Assembly (NCBI RefSeq): GCF_003287275.1
Contig: NZ_QEVW01000003.1
Span: 1-64,000, forward strand
Direction: 5' to 3'
Length of the DNA stretch: 64,000 nt
Source of the DNA: Paenibacillus taichungensis
GTDB taxonomy: Bacteria > Bacillota > Bacilli > Paenibacillales > Paenibacillaceae
Positions 26,146-35,116 of the stretch are shown here, in pieces. A model generated the notes under the pieces. The model had not been told where the DNA came from and did no database searches. It was given only the letters and a program-made list of their open reading frames with translations. The position numbers and the translations under genes were made by a program. Numbering within the stretch: position 1 is the first letter of the stretch; the number at the start of each line of letters is the position of its first letter.

Positions 26146-26174
26146 TTGTGTATGAACGTATATTTCGCTATAAA
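26146..26174 (+). promoter_or_regulatory. Candidate sigma-A promoter of hbs
   Basis: TTGTGT (26146-26151), 17 bases, TATAAA (26169-26174), about 50 bp upstream of the start. Confidence 0.5.
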
Positions 26175-26226
26175 ACGGAAACACAGTATAACATTCAGGA
26201 CATTGATTCAGGAGGTGAAAAAACAA

Positions 26227-26499
26227 ATGAACAAATCAGACTTGATTACACACGTGTCCGAAGCGACTGAATTGTCCAAAAAGGATGTAACGAAAGCGGT
26301 TGATGCCGTATTCGAAGCAATCTCTGAGGCTCTTCAAAGCGGAGACAAAGTACAATTGGTTGGTTTTGGGAACTTCGAAGTTCGCGAGCGCTCTGCACGT
26401 AAAGGACGCAACCCGCAAACAGGTGAAGAAATCGAAATTCCTGCGAGCAAAATTCCTGCATTCAAACCAGGTAAAGCGCTCAAAGACGGAATTAAATAA
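26227..26499 (+). CDS. hbs: DNA-binding protein HU
   Basis: The 90-residue nucleoid protein HU, starting [21 protein letters not shown], with the DNA-binding arm [23 protein letters not shown] (shortened: [16 protein letters not shown]) and the [16 protein letters not shown] end typical of Bacillus HBsu. ATG 26227 follows CAGGAGGTG. Strong codon bias fits a very highly expressed protein. It normally sits directly after spoIVA. Confidence 0.98.
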   Translation: MNKSDLITHVSEATELSKKDVTKAVDAVFEAISEALQSGDKVQLVGFGNFEVRERSARKGRNPQTGEEIEIPASKIPAFKPGKALKDGIK

Positions 26500-26525
26500 G
26501 ATTTCTACATATTCCATATGTCGAC

Positions 26526-26560
26526 AAAAAGACCGTGACTTGTTCACGGCCTTTTCTTTT
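26526..26560. terminator. Bidirectional terminator after hbs
   Basis: AAAAAGACCGTGA / TCACGGCCTTTTCTTTT with A and T flanks; the next gene is convergent. Confidence 0.85.
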
Positions 26561-26565
26561 GTCCT

Positions 26566-26727
26566 TTAATTAATTTTCTTCCTGCCATCTTGCGATTCCG
26601 GATCATCCGGTTGCTGGGCATAGGCAATCAGAATAAGTTCTTCTCCAGCGGCTGCGGACAGATGCTGTTCGGTTTCTTTTAACTGGTGAATATGCTCGTC
26701 TGTCAGTGCTGCGGGAATGTACTTCAT
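26566..26727 (-). CDS. Hypothetical 53-residue protein
   Basis: On the minus strand an ATG at 26727 is preceded by AAAGGAGA at good distance. The product (MKYIPAALTDEHIHQLKETE...) is a short amphipathic, acidic protein with no recognised motif. In B. subtilis the gene at this position is folE (mtrA), on the other strand and unrelated. The good ribosome site and clean terminator support it as real. Confidence 0.55.
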   Translation of the reverse strand: MKYIPAALTDEHIHQLKETEQHLSAAAGEELILIAYAQQPDDPESQDGRKKIN

Positions 26728-26865
26728 AGAGACTCTCCTTTCTGTGGCTGGATCACTTGTAGTATGACCTGGGAGTAACAGATTATTGCGCTCCATTCAC
26801 ATAAGGGCTGGTTGACAAATGAAACAATATTTATCATCATTAACGCTATTGAACAAGGAGAGGGG

Positions 26866-27096
26866 ATGTGCGTGATGGATCATCCAACCGGCAGTGATTA
26901 TATCGTAATTAAGGCGGAGGAGAACGGTGTTCAGGTGATTGGCTTAACCCGGGGTCAGGATACCCGCTTCCACCATACGGAGAAACTGGATAAGGGAGAA
27001 GTCATGTTTGCCCAGTTTACCAATCATACTTCCGCCATTAAAATCCGTGGAAAAGCTACCCTGATTACAAAGCATGGCCAGATTCAGTCGGAATAA
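26866..27096 (+). CDS. mtrB: TRAP, trp RNA-binding attenuation protein
   Basis: TRAP forms an 11-subunit ring that, when loaded with tryptophan, wraps RNA bearing G/UAG repeats. The ~76-residue product contains [22 protein letters not shown] and [14 protein letters not shown] (shortened: [30 protein letters not shown]), including the Lys/Lys/Arg triad that contacts RNA and the Thr/Ser residues of the tryptophan pocket. The start is ATG 26866 or 26875; AAGGAGAGGGG (26855-26865) serves either. folE/mtrA, its usual operon partner, is missing. Its target leader is visible at 36646-36706. Confidence 0.96.
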   Translation: MCVMDHPTGSDYIVIKAEENGVQVIGLTRGQDTRFHHTEKLDKGEVMFAQFTNHTSAIKIRGKATLITKHGQIQSE

Positions 27097-27104
27097 TGAA
27101 AATT

Positions 27105-27126
27105 GCAGGCATAGCCTGCTTTTTTT
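27105..27126 (+). terminator. Intrinsic terminator of mtrB
   Basis: GCAGGC ATA GCCTGC followed by seven T. Confidence 0.93.
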
Positions 27127-27194
27127 CATTGTACAATGAGGTATGAGCCTTTACCGGACAGACTACACTAACAGGTAAGGGCAGGGAGGCATTT

Positions 27195-27746
27195 ATGAAA
27201 CCGCGGATGATCGTGACTGCTTCACTGCTGGCAACGGTTGCGGCGGTCCTTCTGCTTGTTGCCATACAAACCTTACATATGCGTACCTGGGGCGGTGAAA
27301 ACGTACAACCCGTTTCTGCGGCGCAGCATCCTGTCCAGCTGACAGAAGACAATCTGGTGGATGTGCTGAGCACCATGAAATTATCGACACCCATTGCCAG
27401 GGTGGAGTGGAAACAATCCATTTTGACGCTTGATCTAAAGGTTACCGGAACCAGCACAAGTTACACTGAAATCTATGGCAATATGGCCGCTGTGGCAGAT
27501 CTGGGCTTTCGAAGTCTCGATAACGTGGAACAGGTGATGCTGCGTGTTATGGCAGAGGATGAATGGCTTCACAAAAGACATCTGTTGCTCGCTGCCGATT
27601 TTCGACGTGGGGAATGGCCGATGTATGCAATCGAAACGCTTCGAGACTGGAATAGTCCGATCCTCTCGGACGAATTGAAGGACTGGTTTCACATGATGGA
27701 GACCGAACTTTGGAAGAAGCAATTCGAAATGTCAAGTCAGGGGTAA
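27195..27746 (+). CDS. Hypothetical membrane-anchored protein
   Basis: I do not recognise this 183-residue protein. It begins with one hydrophobic segment (MIVTASLLATVAAVLLLVAI), which could be a signal anchor, followed by a ~155-residue extracytoplasmic domain of mixed alpha/beta character (LTLDLKVTGTSTSYTEIYG, ADLGFRSLDNVEQVMLRVM). ATG 27195 follows AGGGAGG. It lies between mtrB and hepS, where B. subtilis has no gene. No lipobox, catalytic motif or repeat is visible. Confidence 0.65.
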   Translation: MKPRMIVTASLLATVAAVLLLVAIQTLHMRTWGGENVQPVSAAQHPVQLTEDNLVDVLSTMKLSTPIARVEWKQSILTLDLKVTGTSTSYTEIYGNMAAVADLGFRSLDNVEQVMLRVMAEDEWLHKRHLLLAADFRRGEWPMYAIETLRDWNSPILSDELKDWFHMMETELWKKQFEMSSQG

Positions 27747-27847
27747 TAGAATAGCATGATTCAGTGCGTGCCCGATAAACATATGCTATAATATATAAGA
27801 TTGTAGTGCAGAAATGGTTTAACAATGCAAAGGCTCGGAGGCTGAGA

Positions 27848-28711
27848 ATGAATTCATATCGCGTACCCCAACTAGCAAAGAAATATACGGATTACGACAT
27901 GATTCGACAACATACGGAAATCCCATCATTTCCGGATAGCCGGGCTCGTCTGCTGCAGGTATTTGTGGGCCGCACAGACGAAAAGGTTCATGATGAGCTA
28001 TACGCTCTTGCAACCTCGCTCGTTCAGTTGGCCATGGATACGCATGATCGAATCGATACGATATCCGGAGAGCGTAGAGAACTGGAGATGCGCTCACGCC
28101 AGCTGAACGTGCTTGCCGGAGATTATTTCAGTAGCCGTTTCTATCAGTTGCTTGCCCATGCAGGCAAAATTGAAATGATCGGTAAACTTAGTGGTGCTGT
28201 ATCCGAAGTGAATGCACGCAAGATGACGCTGTATGAACGGATGAAAAAGCTTCTCGTTTCGGCTGAAGAATACTTGCGTGAAACAGTACAGCTGAAGATG
28301 CAGCTGTTTCTTTCTTTTACAGGCATGATCCGCGATAACGAAGCTTCGCTATGGAACGATCTGTTGGCCGAATTCAGCTACTGCGAGGCAATTATGGTAG
28401 AGCTGCGTCGGATGAATGACGAACAGAGTTTTTATCACAGTTATGCTTTCTGGCATATTTACGAGTACGGTAATGACGATGAGCGGAAAATGCTGCGTCA
28501 GTCCGAGCCGGATACAAGAGCATGGAGCGGTATGGTGCTGAAGTATCGGATCGGCGAGTTTTTGCTGGACAAGCTTCGTGAGTGTACACACCGTATACAA
28601 CTGTTGCTGCAAGACGAGGAAGATCAACTGGGTCTGCATGAGATCAATGCAATCCTGGAGCCTTACCTGACGTATTTGCAGCCTTCACATGCGGCAGTTA
28701 GGGAAGATTGA
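27848..28711 (+). CDS. hepS: Heptaprenyl diphosphate synthase component 1
   Basis: The small non-catalytic subunit of the two-component heptaprenyl diphosphate synthase that makes the menaquinone side chain. The 287 residues are mostly helical; the start region YRVPQLAKKYTDYDMIRQHTEIP and the central LNVLAGDYFSSRFYQLLA are family-typical. ATG 27848 follows CGGAGG. It shares an operon-like block with menG, the prenyltransferase, ubiX and hepT. A TATAAT at 27787-27792 may be the promoter -10. Confidence 0.88.
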   Translation: MNSYRVPQLAKKYTDYDMIRQHTEIPSFPDSRARLLQVFVGRTDEKVHDELYALATSLVQLAMDTHDRIDTISGERRELEMRSRQLNVLAGDYFSSRFYQLLAHAGKIEMIGKLSGAVSEVNARKMTLYERMKKLLVSAEEYLRETVQLKMQLFLSFTGMIRDNEASLWNDLLAEFSYCEAIMVELRRMNDEQSFYHSYAFWHIYEYGNDDERKMLRQSEPDTRAWSGMVLKYRIGEFLLDKLRECTHRIQLLLQDEEDQLGLHEINAILEPYLTYLQPSHAAVRED

Positions 28712-28726
28712 GGGGGAGACAGACGA

Positions 28727-29455
28727 ATGGGGAGCGGAGAGACCAAACCTAAAGAAGAATTTGTCCATTCTGTTTTTCAGAGTATAGCTGGTAAATATGA
28801 CGTCATGAATGATATTCTGAGTTTCCGCAGACACAAGGCTTGGCGTAAATTTACCATGAAGAAAATGAATATGTCCAAAGGCGATACCGGTCTCGATTTG
28901 TGCTGCGGCACGTGTGACTGGACACTTGCCATGGCTCAGGCAAGTGAAACGGGTCACATGCATGGACTTGATTTTAGCAGCAATATGCTGGAAGTTGGAC
29001 AGACCAAAGTTGATGCTGTAAACCGTCAGAAACAGATCACGCTGGTTCAAGGCAATGCGATGTCACTTCCCTTTGAAGACAATTCATTTGATTATGTCAC
29101 CATTGGATTTGGTCTGCGCAATGTACCGGATCTCAGACAGGTTCTGTCAGAGATGAAGCGTGTAGTGAAGCCAGGAGGCATGGTAGTTTGTCTGGAGTTG
29201 TCTAAGCCGACATGGCAACCATTCAAAGCTATTTATTATTTTTATTTCGAACAACTATTACCGAACATTGCCAAATTGTTTGCCAAACGTTATGAGCAGT
29301 ATAAATGGCTGCCGGACTCACTGGCACTTTTTCCAGGTAGGAAGGAACTGGCCGACATTTTTGCAGAAACCGGATTAAAGCAAGTGCAGGCCTATCCTCT
29401 GACCGGAGGTATTGCGGCATTGCATATTGGAACCAAGGAGAATCAGCATGTTTAG
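28727..29455 (+). CDS. menG: Demethylmenaquinone methyltransferase
   Basis: SAM-dependent methylation of demethylmenaquinone, the last step of menaquinone synthesis. The UbiE/MenG family signatures are present in 242 residues: YDVMNDILSFRRHKAWR near the N-terminus, GLDLCCGTCDWT (SAM-binding motif I), ALPFEDNSFDYVTIGFGLRN (here SLPFEDNSFDYVTIGFG) and KPGGMVVCLELSKP. ATG 28727 follows GGGGGAG. Its 3' end overlaps the prenyltransferase start by eight bases. Confidence 0.95.
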   Translation: MGSGETKPKEEFVHSVFQSIAGKYDVMNDILSFRRHKAWRKFTMKKMNMSKGDTGLDLCCGTCDWTLAMAQASETGHMHGLDFSSNMLEVGQTKVDAVNRQKQITLVQGNAMSLPFEDNSFDYVTIGFGLRNVPDLRQVLSEMKRVVKPGGMVVCLELSKPTWQPFKAIYYFYFEQLLPNIAKLFAKRYEQYKWLPDSLALFPGRKELADIFAETGLKQVQAYPLTGGIAALHIGTKENQHV

Positions 29456-30314
29456 GAAAATTCGCATCTTTTTAGAAATGATTAAGATTGAACATACGCT
29501 TTTTGCATTACCTTTTGCATTTATGGGGGCCATTCTCGGTTCCATGGTAGTGAATGATACATTCCCGACCTGGATGCAGATTATGTGGGTATTACTGGCT
29601 ATGATTGGTGCAAGAAGCGCTGCTTTTGGCTTGAACCGCATGATTGACCAGGCCATAGACAAGAAAAATCCACGTACCGCGATGAGAGCAATTCCGGCCG
29701 GTTTGTTGAAAAACGGTGAGGTCGTTATTTTTATCATAGTATCATTTGTGCTCTTGTTCTGGGCCTCATCCAACCTTAACGTGTTATCCATGCAGTTGCT
29801 GCCGATAGCTGTATTTATGCTGGTATTGTATTCATATACCAAACGTTTCACCTGGTTGTGCCACGTAGTTCTGGGTATGACCATTGGTCTGGCTCCACTT
29901 GGGGGTTGGGTAGCGGTAACGGGTACGATGGATTGGACAGCGATTGTACTGTACGTTACGATTGTGTTCTGGACTGCAGGATTCGATATCATCTATGCAT
30001 GTCAGGATCTGGATTTTGATCAGGGCGAGGGACTTCATTCCATACCTTCCCGTTTTGGTCTTAACAAATCATTGCAGATCGCAAAGTTCTTTCACGTGAT
30101 TACCGCAATCGGTTTTCTTGCTTTGTTATTGTTGACCGATCTGAGCTGGTGGTATGGAGCCGGAATGTTGATTACTTATGGTATTCTCTTCTATGAACAC
30201 TATATTGTATCGCCAAATGACATGAGCCGGGTACAAACCGCATTCTTTACAATGAACAGTGTGCTCAGCCTGGTTGTATTTACGTTTACTTTAATTGATC
30301 TGGCGGTGAAATAA
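29448..30314 (+). CDS. UbiA-family prenyltransferase (MqnP-like)
   Basis: A 288-residue multi-pass membrane prenyltransferase with the two Asp-rich motifs of UbiA proteins: NRMIDQAIDKKNPRT (near residue 64) and CQDLDFDQGEG (near 184). ATG 29448 follows AAGGAG and overlaps menG. Together with the adjacent UbiX-like flavin prenyltransferase this is the arrangement seen with the futalosine menaquinone route, where MqnP attaches the side chain, rather than MenA of the classical route. That pathway assignment is inferred from neighbours; no mqnABCD genes are in the window. Confidence 0.85.
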   Translation: MFRKIRIFLEMIKIEHTLFALPFAFMGAILGSMVVNDTFPTWMQIMWVLLAMIGARSAAFGLNRMIDQAIDKKNPRTAMRAIPAGLLKNGEVVIFIIVSFVLLFWASSNLNVLSMQLLPIAVFMLVLYSYTKRFTWLCHVVLGMTIGLAPLGGWVAVTGTMDWTAIVLYVTIVFWTAGFDIIYACQDLDFDQGEGLHSIPSRFGLNKSLQIAKFFHVITAIGFLALLLLTDLSWWYGAGMLITYGILFYEHYIVSPNDMSRVQTAFFTMNSVLSLVVFTFTLIDLAVK

Positions 30315-30316
30315 AG

Positions 30317-30934
30317 ATGCAGCAGCCGGACAATAAACGACTAGTTGTCGGAATTACCGGGGCCAGTGGAAGTATATATGGCATTAGATTAATTGAAACG
30401 CTGCTTGATCTTGAGTACACCGTGCATCTGGTGATCTCCAATGCCGGGTGGCGTGTATTAAAAGAAGAAATGGACTGGGATGTTACGAATCGGGACCGCG
30501 TGCTGGAAGAAAAATTCGGCAACCGTGCGGGTTCCCTGCTCTATCATCCCGTTAGTGATATTGGTGCTTCCATCGCAAGTGGTTCTTTCTTGGCAGAAGG
30601 CATGATTATAATGCCTTGCTCCATGGGCACTCTTTCATCGATTGCACAAGGGTCGTCGGACAATCTGATGTCCCGGGCTGCTGATGTCATGATGAAAGAG
30701 GGAAGAACGCTGATTTTGGTGCCACGTGAGACGCCACTGCATGCCATCCATCTGGAAAACATGCTGAAGCTCTCACGGCTTGGTGTCCGGATGATACCGG
30801 CCATGCCTGCTTTTTATTACAAACCCCAAACGATGGATGAGTTGATTCTGTTTCTGGTGGGCAAAGTGCTTGATAGTCTGCGCATCCCGCATCAACTGTT
30901 TACCAGATGGGGAGAACCGGATGAACGGGGATAG
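30317..30934 (+). CDS. ubiX: UbiX-family flavin prenyltransferase
   Basis: UbiX makes prenylated FMN, the cofactor for UbiD-type decarboxylases. The 205 residues show the flavin-binding GITGASGSIYGIRL at the N-terminus and the MPCSMGTLSSIAQG and ADVMMKEGRTLILVPRETP motifs typical of the family. A UbiD partner is not in the window. It follows the prenyltransferase by two bases and is likely co-translated. Confidence 0.9.
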   Translation: MQQPDNKRLVVGITGASGSIYGIRLIETLLDLEYTVHLVISNAGWRVLKEEMDWDVTNRDRVLEEKFGNRAGSLLYHPVSDIGASIASGSFLAEGMIIMPCSMGTLSSIAQGSSDNLMSRAADVMMKEGRTLILVPRETPLHAIHLENMLKLSRLGVRMIPAMPAFYYKPQTMDELILFLVGKVLDSLRIPHQLFTRWGEPDERG

Positions 30935-31230
30935 CTTCCTAGCTTCCTGCAATTTTGAATCTGCTGACCGAATTGCAGGGGGAATTTGCCGTCCCCCAAT
31001 CCCGGGGTATTGGTGAGCGCTGATGGTGATGTTTGGATGAACCACAGCCTTGACCCATGCTCCGGCAACTTCTGTACTTATGTTTCAGAACAAGTCGCAG
31101 AGTTTAATTCCCGGATGTCGGCCTTGACATTCGAAGAAGATTAGTACGTCTAGAAGAACACAAGCAGGAAAGGCAAGCCCTGGTTTTTCGTTATGCCTGC
31201 AGGCCCGACTTGCTGGAGGGGAAGGTAAGC
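30935..31230 (+). other. Gene-free stretch between ubiX and hepT
   Basis: No convincing gene. CTGCAATT / AATTGCAG (30947-30978) forms a hairpin without a T tract. Two further frames are open but lack good starts: a 43-codon GTG frame beginning near 31014 and a longer open frame ending at the hepT start that has no start codon until 31231. The latter could be a gene remnant, but I cannot show it. Confidence 0.4.
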
Positions 31231-31275
31231 ATGGATTTATGGACTGACAATACGCTGACACGGGTGAACGAATGA
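31231..31275 (+). CDS. Possible 14-codon leader peptide coupled to hepT
   Basis: ATG 31231 follows a strong GGAGGGGAAGG and opens a 14-codon frame (MDLWTDNTLTRVNE) whose stop overlaps the hepT ATG as ATGA. hepT itself lacks a good ribosome site, so translation of the short frame could supply ribosomes to hepT. Coding status is inferred from this arrangement only. Confidence 0.4.
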   Translation: MDLWTDNTLTRVNE

Positions 31276-32246
31276 AACTATTGGATATTTTCGGGTTGTT
31301 AAAAAAAGACATGGACTACATTGAAAAAGAGTTGTATCGCAGTGTTCAGGGAGAACAGAAGCTGCTAAGTGAAACGTCGCTTCACCTGCTCAAGGCAGGG
31401 GGTAAGCGTTTGCGTCCGGTATTTGTGTTACTCGGTGGGAAATTTGGTACATACGACATTGAACGACTGAAGCTGGTAGCGGTTCCGCTGGAACTGATTC
31501 ATTCGGCTTCTCTGGTTCACGATGATGTTATTGATAATGCTGCAACGCGGAGAGGTAAACCAACGGTGAAGTCCAAATGGGATAATCGGATTGCCATGTA
31601 CACCGGAGATTACATTTACGGCAAGGCACTTGAGATGACTGCGGGCCTGTCCGATCCGGCGATACACCGTATTCTGGCCAAAGCGATGGTGCAGATGTCC
31701 ATTGGTGAAATGGAACAAATTCGTGACTTTTTCAATACGGGGCAAAGTGTACGTAACTATCTCTTGCGAATTCGACGCAAAACGGCACTTCTTATTGCTG
31801 TCAGCTGCCAGCTGGGGGCGCTTGCTACTCGTGCGCCGGAACATGTATCTTCGTTGCTGTATACCTACGGTTATAATGTGGGTATGGCATTCCAGATTCA
31901 GGACGATGTCCTTGATCTGGTTGGGACTGAGAAGCAGCTTGGTAAGCCTCCAGGCAGTGATATGAAGCAGGGAAATATTACGCTGCCTGTACTGTATGCA
32001 TTGCAGGAAGCCGACTTGCGTGAGCCTTTGCTGGAGGAGATAACCCGCGTTCAGCACGAGGAGGGACGGGCGAGTGCATCCGATGCGATTGGAATGATTC
32101 GCCAAAGTCAAGGAATTGCTAAAGCAGAAGCCCTGGCCGACCGATATATGAAGAAAGCGCTCGATGCTCTGGATCAACTGCCTAACATCAAGACCACCAA
32201 AAACTTGCGTGATATCGCTCATTTTGTGGTCAAACGTACGCATTAA
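31272..32246 (+). CDS. hepT: Heptaprenyl diphosphate synthase component 2
   Basis: Catalytic subunit of heptaprenyl diphosphate synthase. The 324 residues contain both Asp-rich motifs of trans-prenyltransferases: VHDDVIDNAATRRGKPT (DDxxD, near residue 83) and FQIQDDVLD (near 208), plus GGKRLRPVF at the N-terminal end. It works with HepS encoded 3.4 kb upstream in the same cluster. Its start overlaps a 14-codon upstream frame. Confidence 0.96.
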   Translation: MKLLDIFGLLKKDMDYIEKELYRSVQGEQKLLSETSLHLLKAGGKRLRPVFVLLGGKFGTYDIERLKLVAVPLELIHSASLVHDDVIDNAATRRGKPTVKSKWDNRIAMYTGDYIYGKALEMTAGLSDPAIHRILAKAMVQMSIGEMEQIRDFFNTGQSVRNYLLRIRRKTALLIAVSCQLGALATRAPEHVSSLLYTYGYNVGMAFQIQDDVLDLVGTEKQLGKPPGSDMKQGNITLPVLYALQEADLREPLLEEITRVQHEEGRASASDAIGMIRQSQGIAKAEALADRYMKKALDALDQLPNIKTTKNLRDIAHFVVKRTH

Positions 32247-32437
32247 TATGTTTGGGCATTACTCTGCTATGGGTGGAGTCATTCTTGAATGGAGTTCCTC
32301 GTTTAGCTGTTCTCACTCAAAAAAAATAACATTCATGTGATATTCCTCATTGGGAGGATTTGGACATGTATGTTACAATCAAAGGGATTACGTTTACATA
32401 ATGAAATAACTTTGAACCGTGAGTGAGGAGTGAGCCT

Positions 32438-32881
32438 ATGGATCGTACATTTTTGATGGTGAAACCGGATGGTGTGCAGCGTGGATTGATAGGGCGTATC
32501 GTTAGCCGTCTGGAAGATAAAGGATTTAAGTTGGTGGCAGGCAAACTGGTGCAGATGTCTGAAGATCAGGCCAAACGCCATTATGCTGAACATGAGGGGA
32601 AACCGTTCTTCGATGATCTGGTTCGTTTTATCACATCTGGACCTGTATTTGCTATGGTCTGGGAAGGTGACGACATCGTGGCACTTGCGCGCATCGTAAT
32701 CGGGAAAACCAATGTGAAGGAAGCGGCTCCGGGTACAATTCGCGGAGATTTCGCCAGCCACACACCGCATAATCTGATTCATGGGGCGGATTCACCGGAA
32801 AGCGCCACTCGTGAAGCAGCAAACTTCTTTACTCCGGATGAGCTGGTAACGTACGACAAGAGCATCGCAGCCTGGTTGTAA
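32438..32881 (+). CDS. ndk: Nucleoside diphosphate kinase
   Basis: Equilibrates nucleoside di- and triphosphates through a phosphohistidine. The 147-residue protein has the N-terminal [13 protein letters not shown] motif and the active-site [12 protein letters not shown] with the catalytic His near residue 115. GAGGAGTGAG precedes ATG 32438. It sits between hepT and cheR, as in B. subtilis. Confidence 0.97.
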   Translation: MDRTFLMVKPDGVQRGLIGRIVSRLEDKGFKLVAGKLVQMSEDQAKRHYAEHEGKPFFDDLVRFITSGPVFAMVWEGDDIVALARIVIGKTNVKEAAPGTIRGDFASHTPHNLIHGADSPESATREAANFFTPDELVTYDKSIAAWL

Positions 32882-32905
32882 TTTTTTAGCCAGAAGGGTG
32901 ATACG

Positions 32906-33700
32906 ATGCTGGAGCAGGAACAACTACTAGACCCGGATTACGCCGGATTTATTCGGAAAATCAAAGAGAGCACAGGCATTGATCTTGCTCAATACAAGGA
33001 AGGCCAGATGAAAAGACGGCTGACCACACTTCGTAACAAAAACGGATTTCATACGTTTTCTATCTTTTTTGATGCCATGCAAAAGGACAAGTCCCTGTTT
33101 TATGAGTTTCTGGACCGAATGACCATTAACGTCTCGGAATTTTGGCGTAACCCTAATCGCTGGGAAGTACTGCGGGATGAAATCCTGCCTGAGTTATTGG
33201 GTTCGAAGCGTGGCGTTAAAGTGTGGAGTGCCGCTTGTTCCACAGGCGAAGAACCTTACACTCTGGCGATGATTCTGGACACGATGGGCATTCTGAAAGG
33301 AAGCTCCATTACGGCAAGTGACTTGGATGAAGGTGCTCTCGCCAAAGCCAAGGAAGGGCGTTATATGGAACGCTCGCTCAAAGATGTTCCGAAGGAAACG
33401 GCCAATCGTTACTTCAAGCAGGATGGCTTGGTGTACCGTATTGATGAACAACTGAAAAGTTCAGTCAAGTTCATGAAGCAAAATCTGTTGCTGGATCGTT
33501 TTGACGAAGGGTATGATCTGATTGTGTGCCGAAATGTCATGATCTATTTTACTGAGGAAGCCAAAAACCTGTTGTATCACAAGTTTGCAACAAGTTTGCG
33601 TCCAGGTGGTATTTTGTTCGTGGGCAGTACGGAACAAATTTTCTCCCCGGGACAATATGGTCTGGAGACAGCGGAAACATTCTTTTATCGCAAAAAATAA
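32906..33700 (+). CDS. cheR: Chemotaxis protein methyltransferase
   Basis: CheR methylates glutamates of chemoreceptors with SAM during adaptation. The 264 residues show the N-terminal helical domain ([22 protein letters not shown]) and the SAM-binding domain ([30 protein letters not shown]). The length is normal. This orphan cheR next to ndk is its standard position in Bacillus relatives. Confidence 0.96.
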   Translation: MLEQEQLLDPDYAGFIRKIKESTGIDLAQYKEGQMKRRLTTLRNKNGFHTFSIFFDAMQKDKSLFYEFLDRMTINVSEFWRNPNRWEVLRDEILPELLGSKRGVKVWSAACSTGEEPYTLAMILDTMGILKGSSITASDLDEGALAKAKEGRYMERSLKDVPKETANRYFKQDGLVYRIDEQLKSSVKFMKQNLLLDRFDEGYDLIVCRNVMIYFTEEAKNLLYHKFATSLRPGGILFVGSTEQIFSPGQYGLETAETFFYRKK

Positions 33701-33713
33701 TTTCAATTATTTC

Positions 33714-33756
33714 ATAACCGTCTGGCATGCACATGTGAATGTGTCCAGGCGGTTAT
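33714..33756 (+). terminator. Hairpin after cheR, terminator without strong T tract
   Basis: ATAACCGTCTGG pairs with CCAGGCGGTTAT around an inner ACAT/ATGT stem. Only a few T follow. Confidence 0.6.
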
Positions 33757-33854
33757 TTGCATAATGGATGAAAGGATATTTCTCAGACACGTCAGAATCT
33801 CAATCAATCCCCAATCGAGTCCTATCCATTTCGGACAAGAAACGACCCGCTTTC

Positions 33855-33883
33855 TTGTCAAAGCCGGTCAGCTATACTATAAT
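33855..33883 (+). promoter_or_regulatory. Sigma-A promoter of aroC-aroB-aroH
   Basis: TTGTCA (33855-33860), 17 bases, TATAAT (33878-33883), 63 bp upstream of the aroC start. Confidence 0.8.
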
Positions 33884-33945
33884 AAGCAAAGAAATTATGG
33901 GATTTTAGCAATGTGAAGTTTAACAGTTTAAAGGGGGAACGTATT

Positions 33946-35115
33946 ATGAGTTTACGCTATTTAACCGCAGGGGAGACGCACGGACCCCAATTAACCGCAA
34001 TTATTGAAGGATTACCAAGCAATCTGAATATTGATTTTGAAGAACTGAATTTTCAGCTTCACCGCCGCCAGAAGGGATACGGCCGTGGACGCCGCATGCA
34101 AATTGAGAAGGATCAGGCCAATTTCGTTGGTGGTATCCGTCACGGATATACAACGGGTGCTCCCGTAGCGTTGGTTGTTCAAAATAATGACTGGAAACAC
34201 TGGCAGAATATTATGAATATTGAGCCGATTGAAGGCAGTGACGAAGAGAAACGTCGCGTTCATCGTCCACGTCCGGGACATGCCGACTTGAATGGTGGGC
34301 TCAAATATAACCTGAAAGATTTGCGTAATGTACTGGAACGTTCCAGTGCCCGTGAAACAACGGTGCGTGTAGCATGTGGTGCTATTGCACGTCAATTCCT
34401 TGCTGAATTCGGAATCAAAGTAGCTGGACGTGTGCTGCGTATCGGAGAAATCGAAGCTCCTTATCAGGATCTGCCGATCGATGAACTGATTGAAGTGACA
34501 GAAGCTTCCTCCGTACGTGTAACTGATGCCGAAACTGAGAAAAAGATGGAAGCCTACATTGATCAGATCAAGCAGGAAGGCGACTCCATCGGAGGAATCG
34601 TGGAATGTATCGTTGAAGGGGTACCTGTAGGGCTTGGTAGCCACGTACAGTATGACCGGAAACTCGATGCACGGATTGCTCAGGGTGTGATGTCCATTAA
34701 CGCATTCAAGGGTGTGGAAATTGGTATTGGGTTCGAAGCTGGAACGATTCGTGGTTCTCAAGTGCATGATGAAATCGTGCATAGTGAAGAGCGTGGTTAT
34801 CATCGAGCTACCAACCGTTTGGGCGGATTCGAGGGCGGAATGACTAACGGTATGCCAGTAGTGGTACGTGGAGTTATGAAACCTATTCCTACGTTGTACA
34901 AACCGCTTCAAAGTGTGGATATCGATACTAAAGAAGCATTTACTGCTCAGGTCGAGCGTTCTGATGCATGTGCTGTTCCGGCAGCGAGTGTCGTTATGGA
35001 GCATGTGGTGGCCTGGGAAATTGCAAAAGCTTTCCTTGAGAAATTTGGTGGAGATTCCATGGAGGAAATCCGAGCGAACTTTGCCAACTACAATAATCAA
35101 CTGGAGAATTACTAA
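33946..35115 (+). CDS. aroC: Chorismate synthase
   Basis: Converts EPSP to chorismate with reduced FMN, the last shikimate step (called aroF in B. subtilis). The 389 residues start [16 protein letters not shown] and carry [28 protein letters not shown] and [18 protein letters not shown] 33946 follows AAAGGGGGA. First gene of the aroC-aroB-aroH block; the stop is one base before aroB. Confidence 0.98.
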   Translation: MSLRYLTAGETHGPQLTAIIEGLPSNLNIDFEELNFQLHRRQKGYGRGRRMQIEKDQANFVGGIRHGYTTGAPVALVVQNNDWKHWQNIMNIEPIEGSDEEKRRVHRPRPGHADLNGGLKYNLKDLRNVLERSSARETTVRVACGAIARQFLAEFGIKVAGRVLRIGEIEAPYQDLPIDELIEVTEASSVRVTDAETEKKMEAYIDQIKQEGDSIGGIVECIVEGVPVGLGSHVQYDRKLDARIAQGVMSINAFKGVEIGIGFEAGTIRGSQVHDEIVHSEERGYHRATNRLGGFEGGMTNGMPVVVRGVMKPIPTLYKPLQSVDIDTKEAFTAQVERSDACAVPAASVVMEHVVAWEIAKAFLEKFGGDSMEEIRANFANYNNQLENY

Positions 35116-35116
35116 G

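Noticed and set aside
34012..35100. 362-codon minus-strand frame opposite aroC
   Set aside because: Shadow of chorismate synthase; no ribosome site and no recognisable domain.
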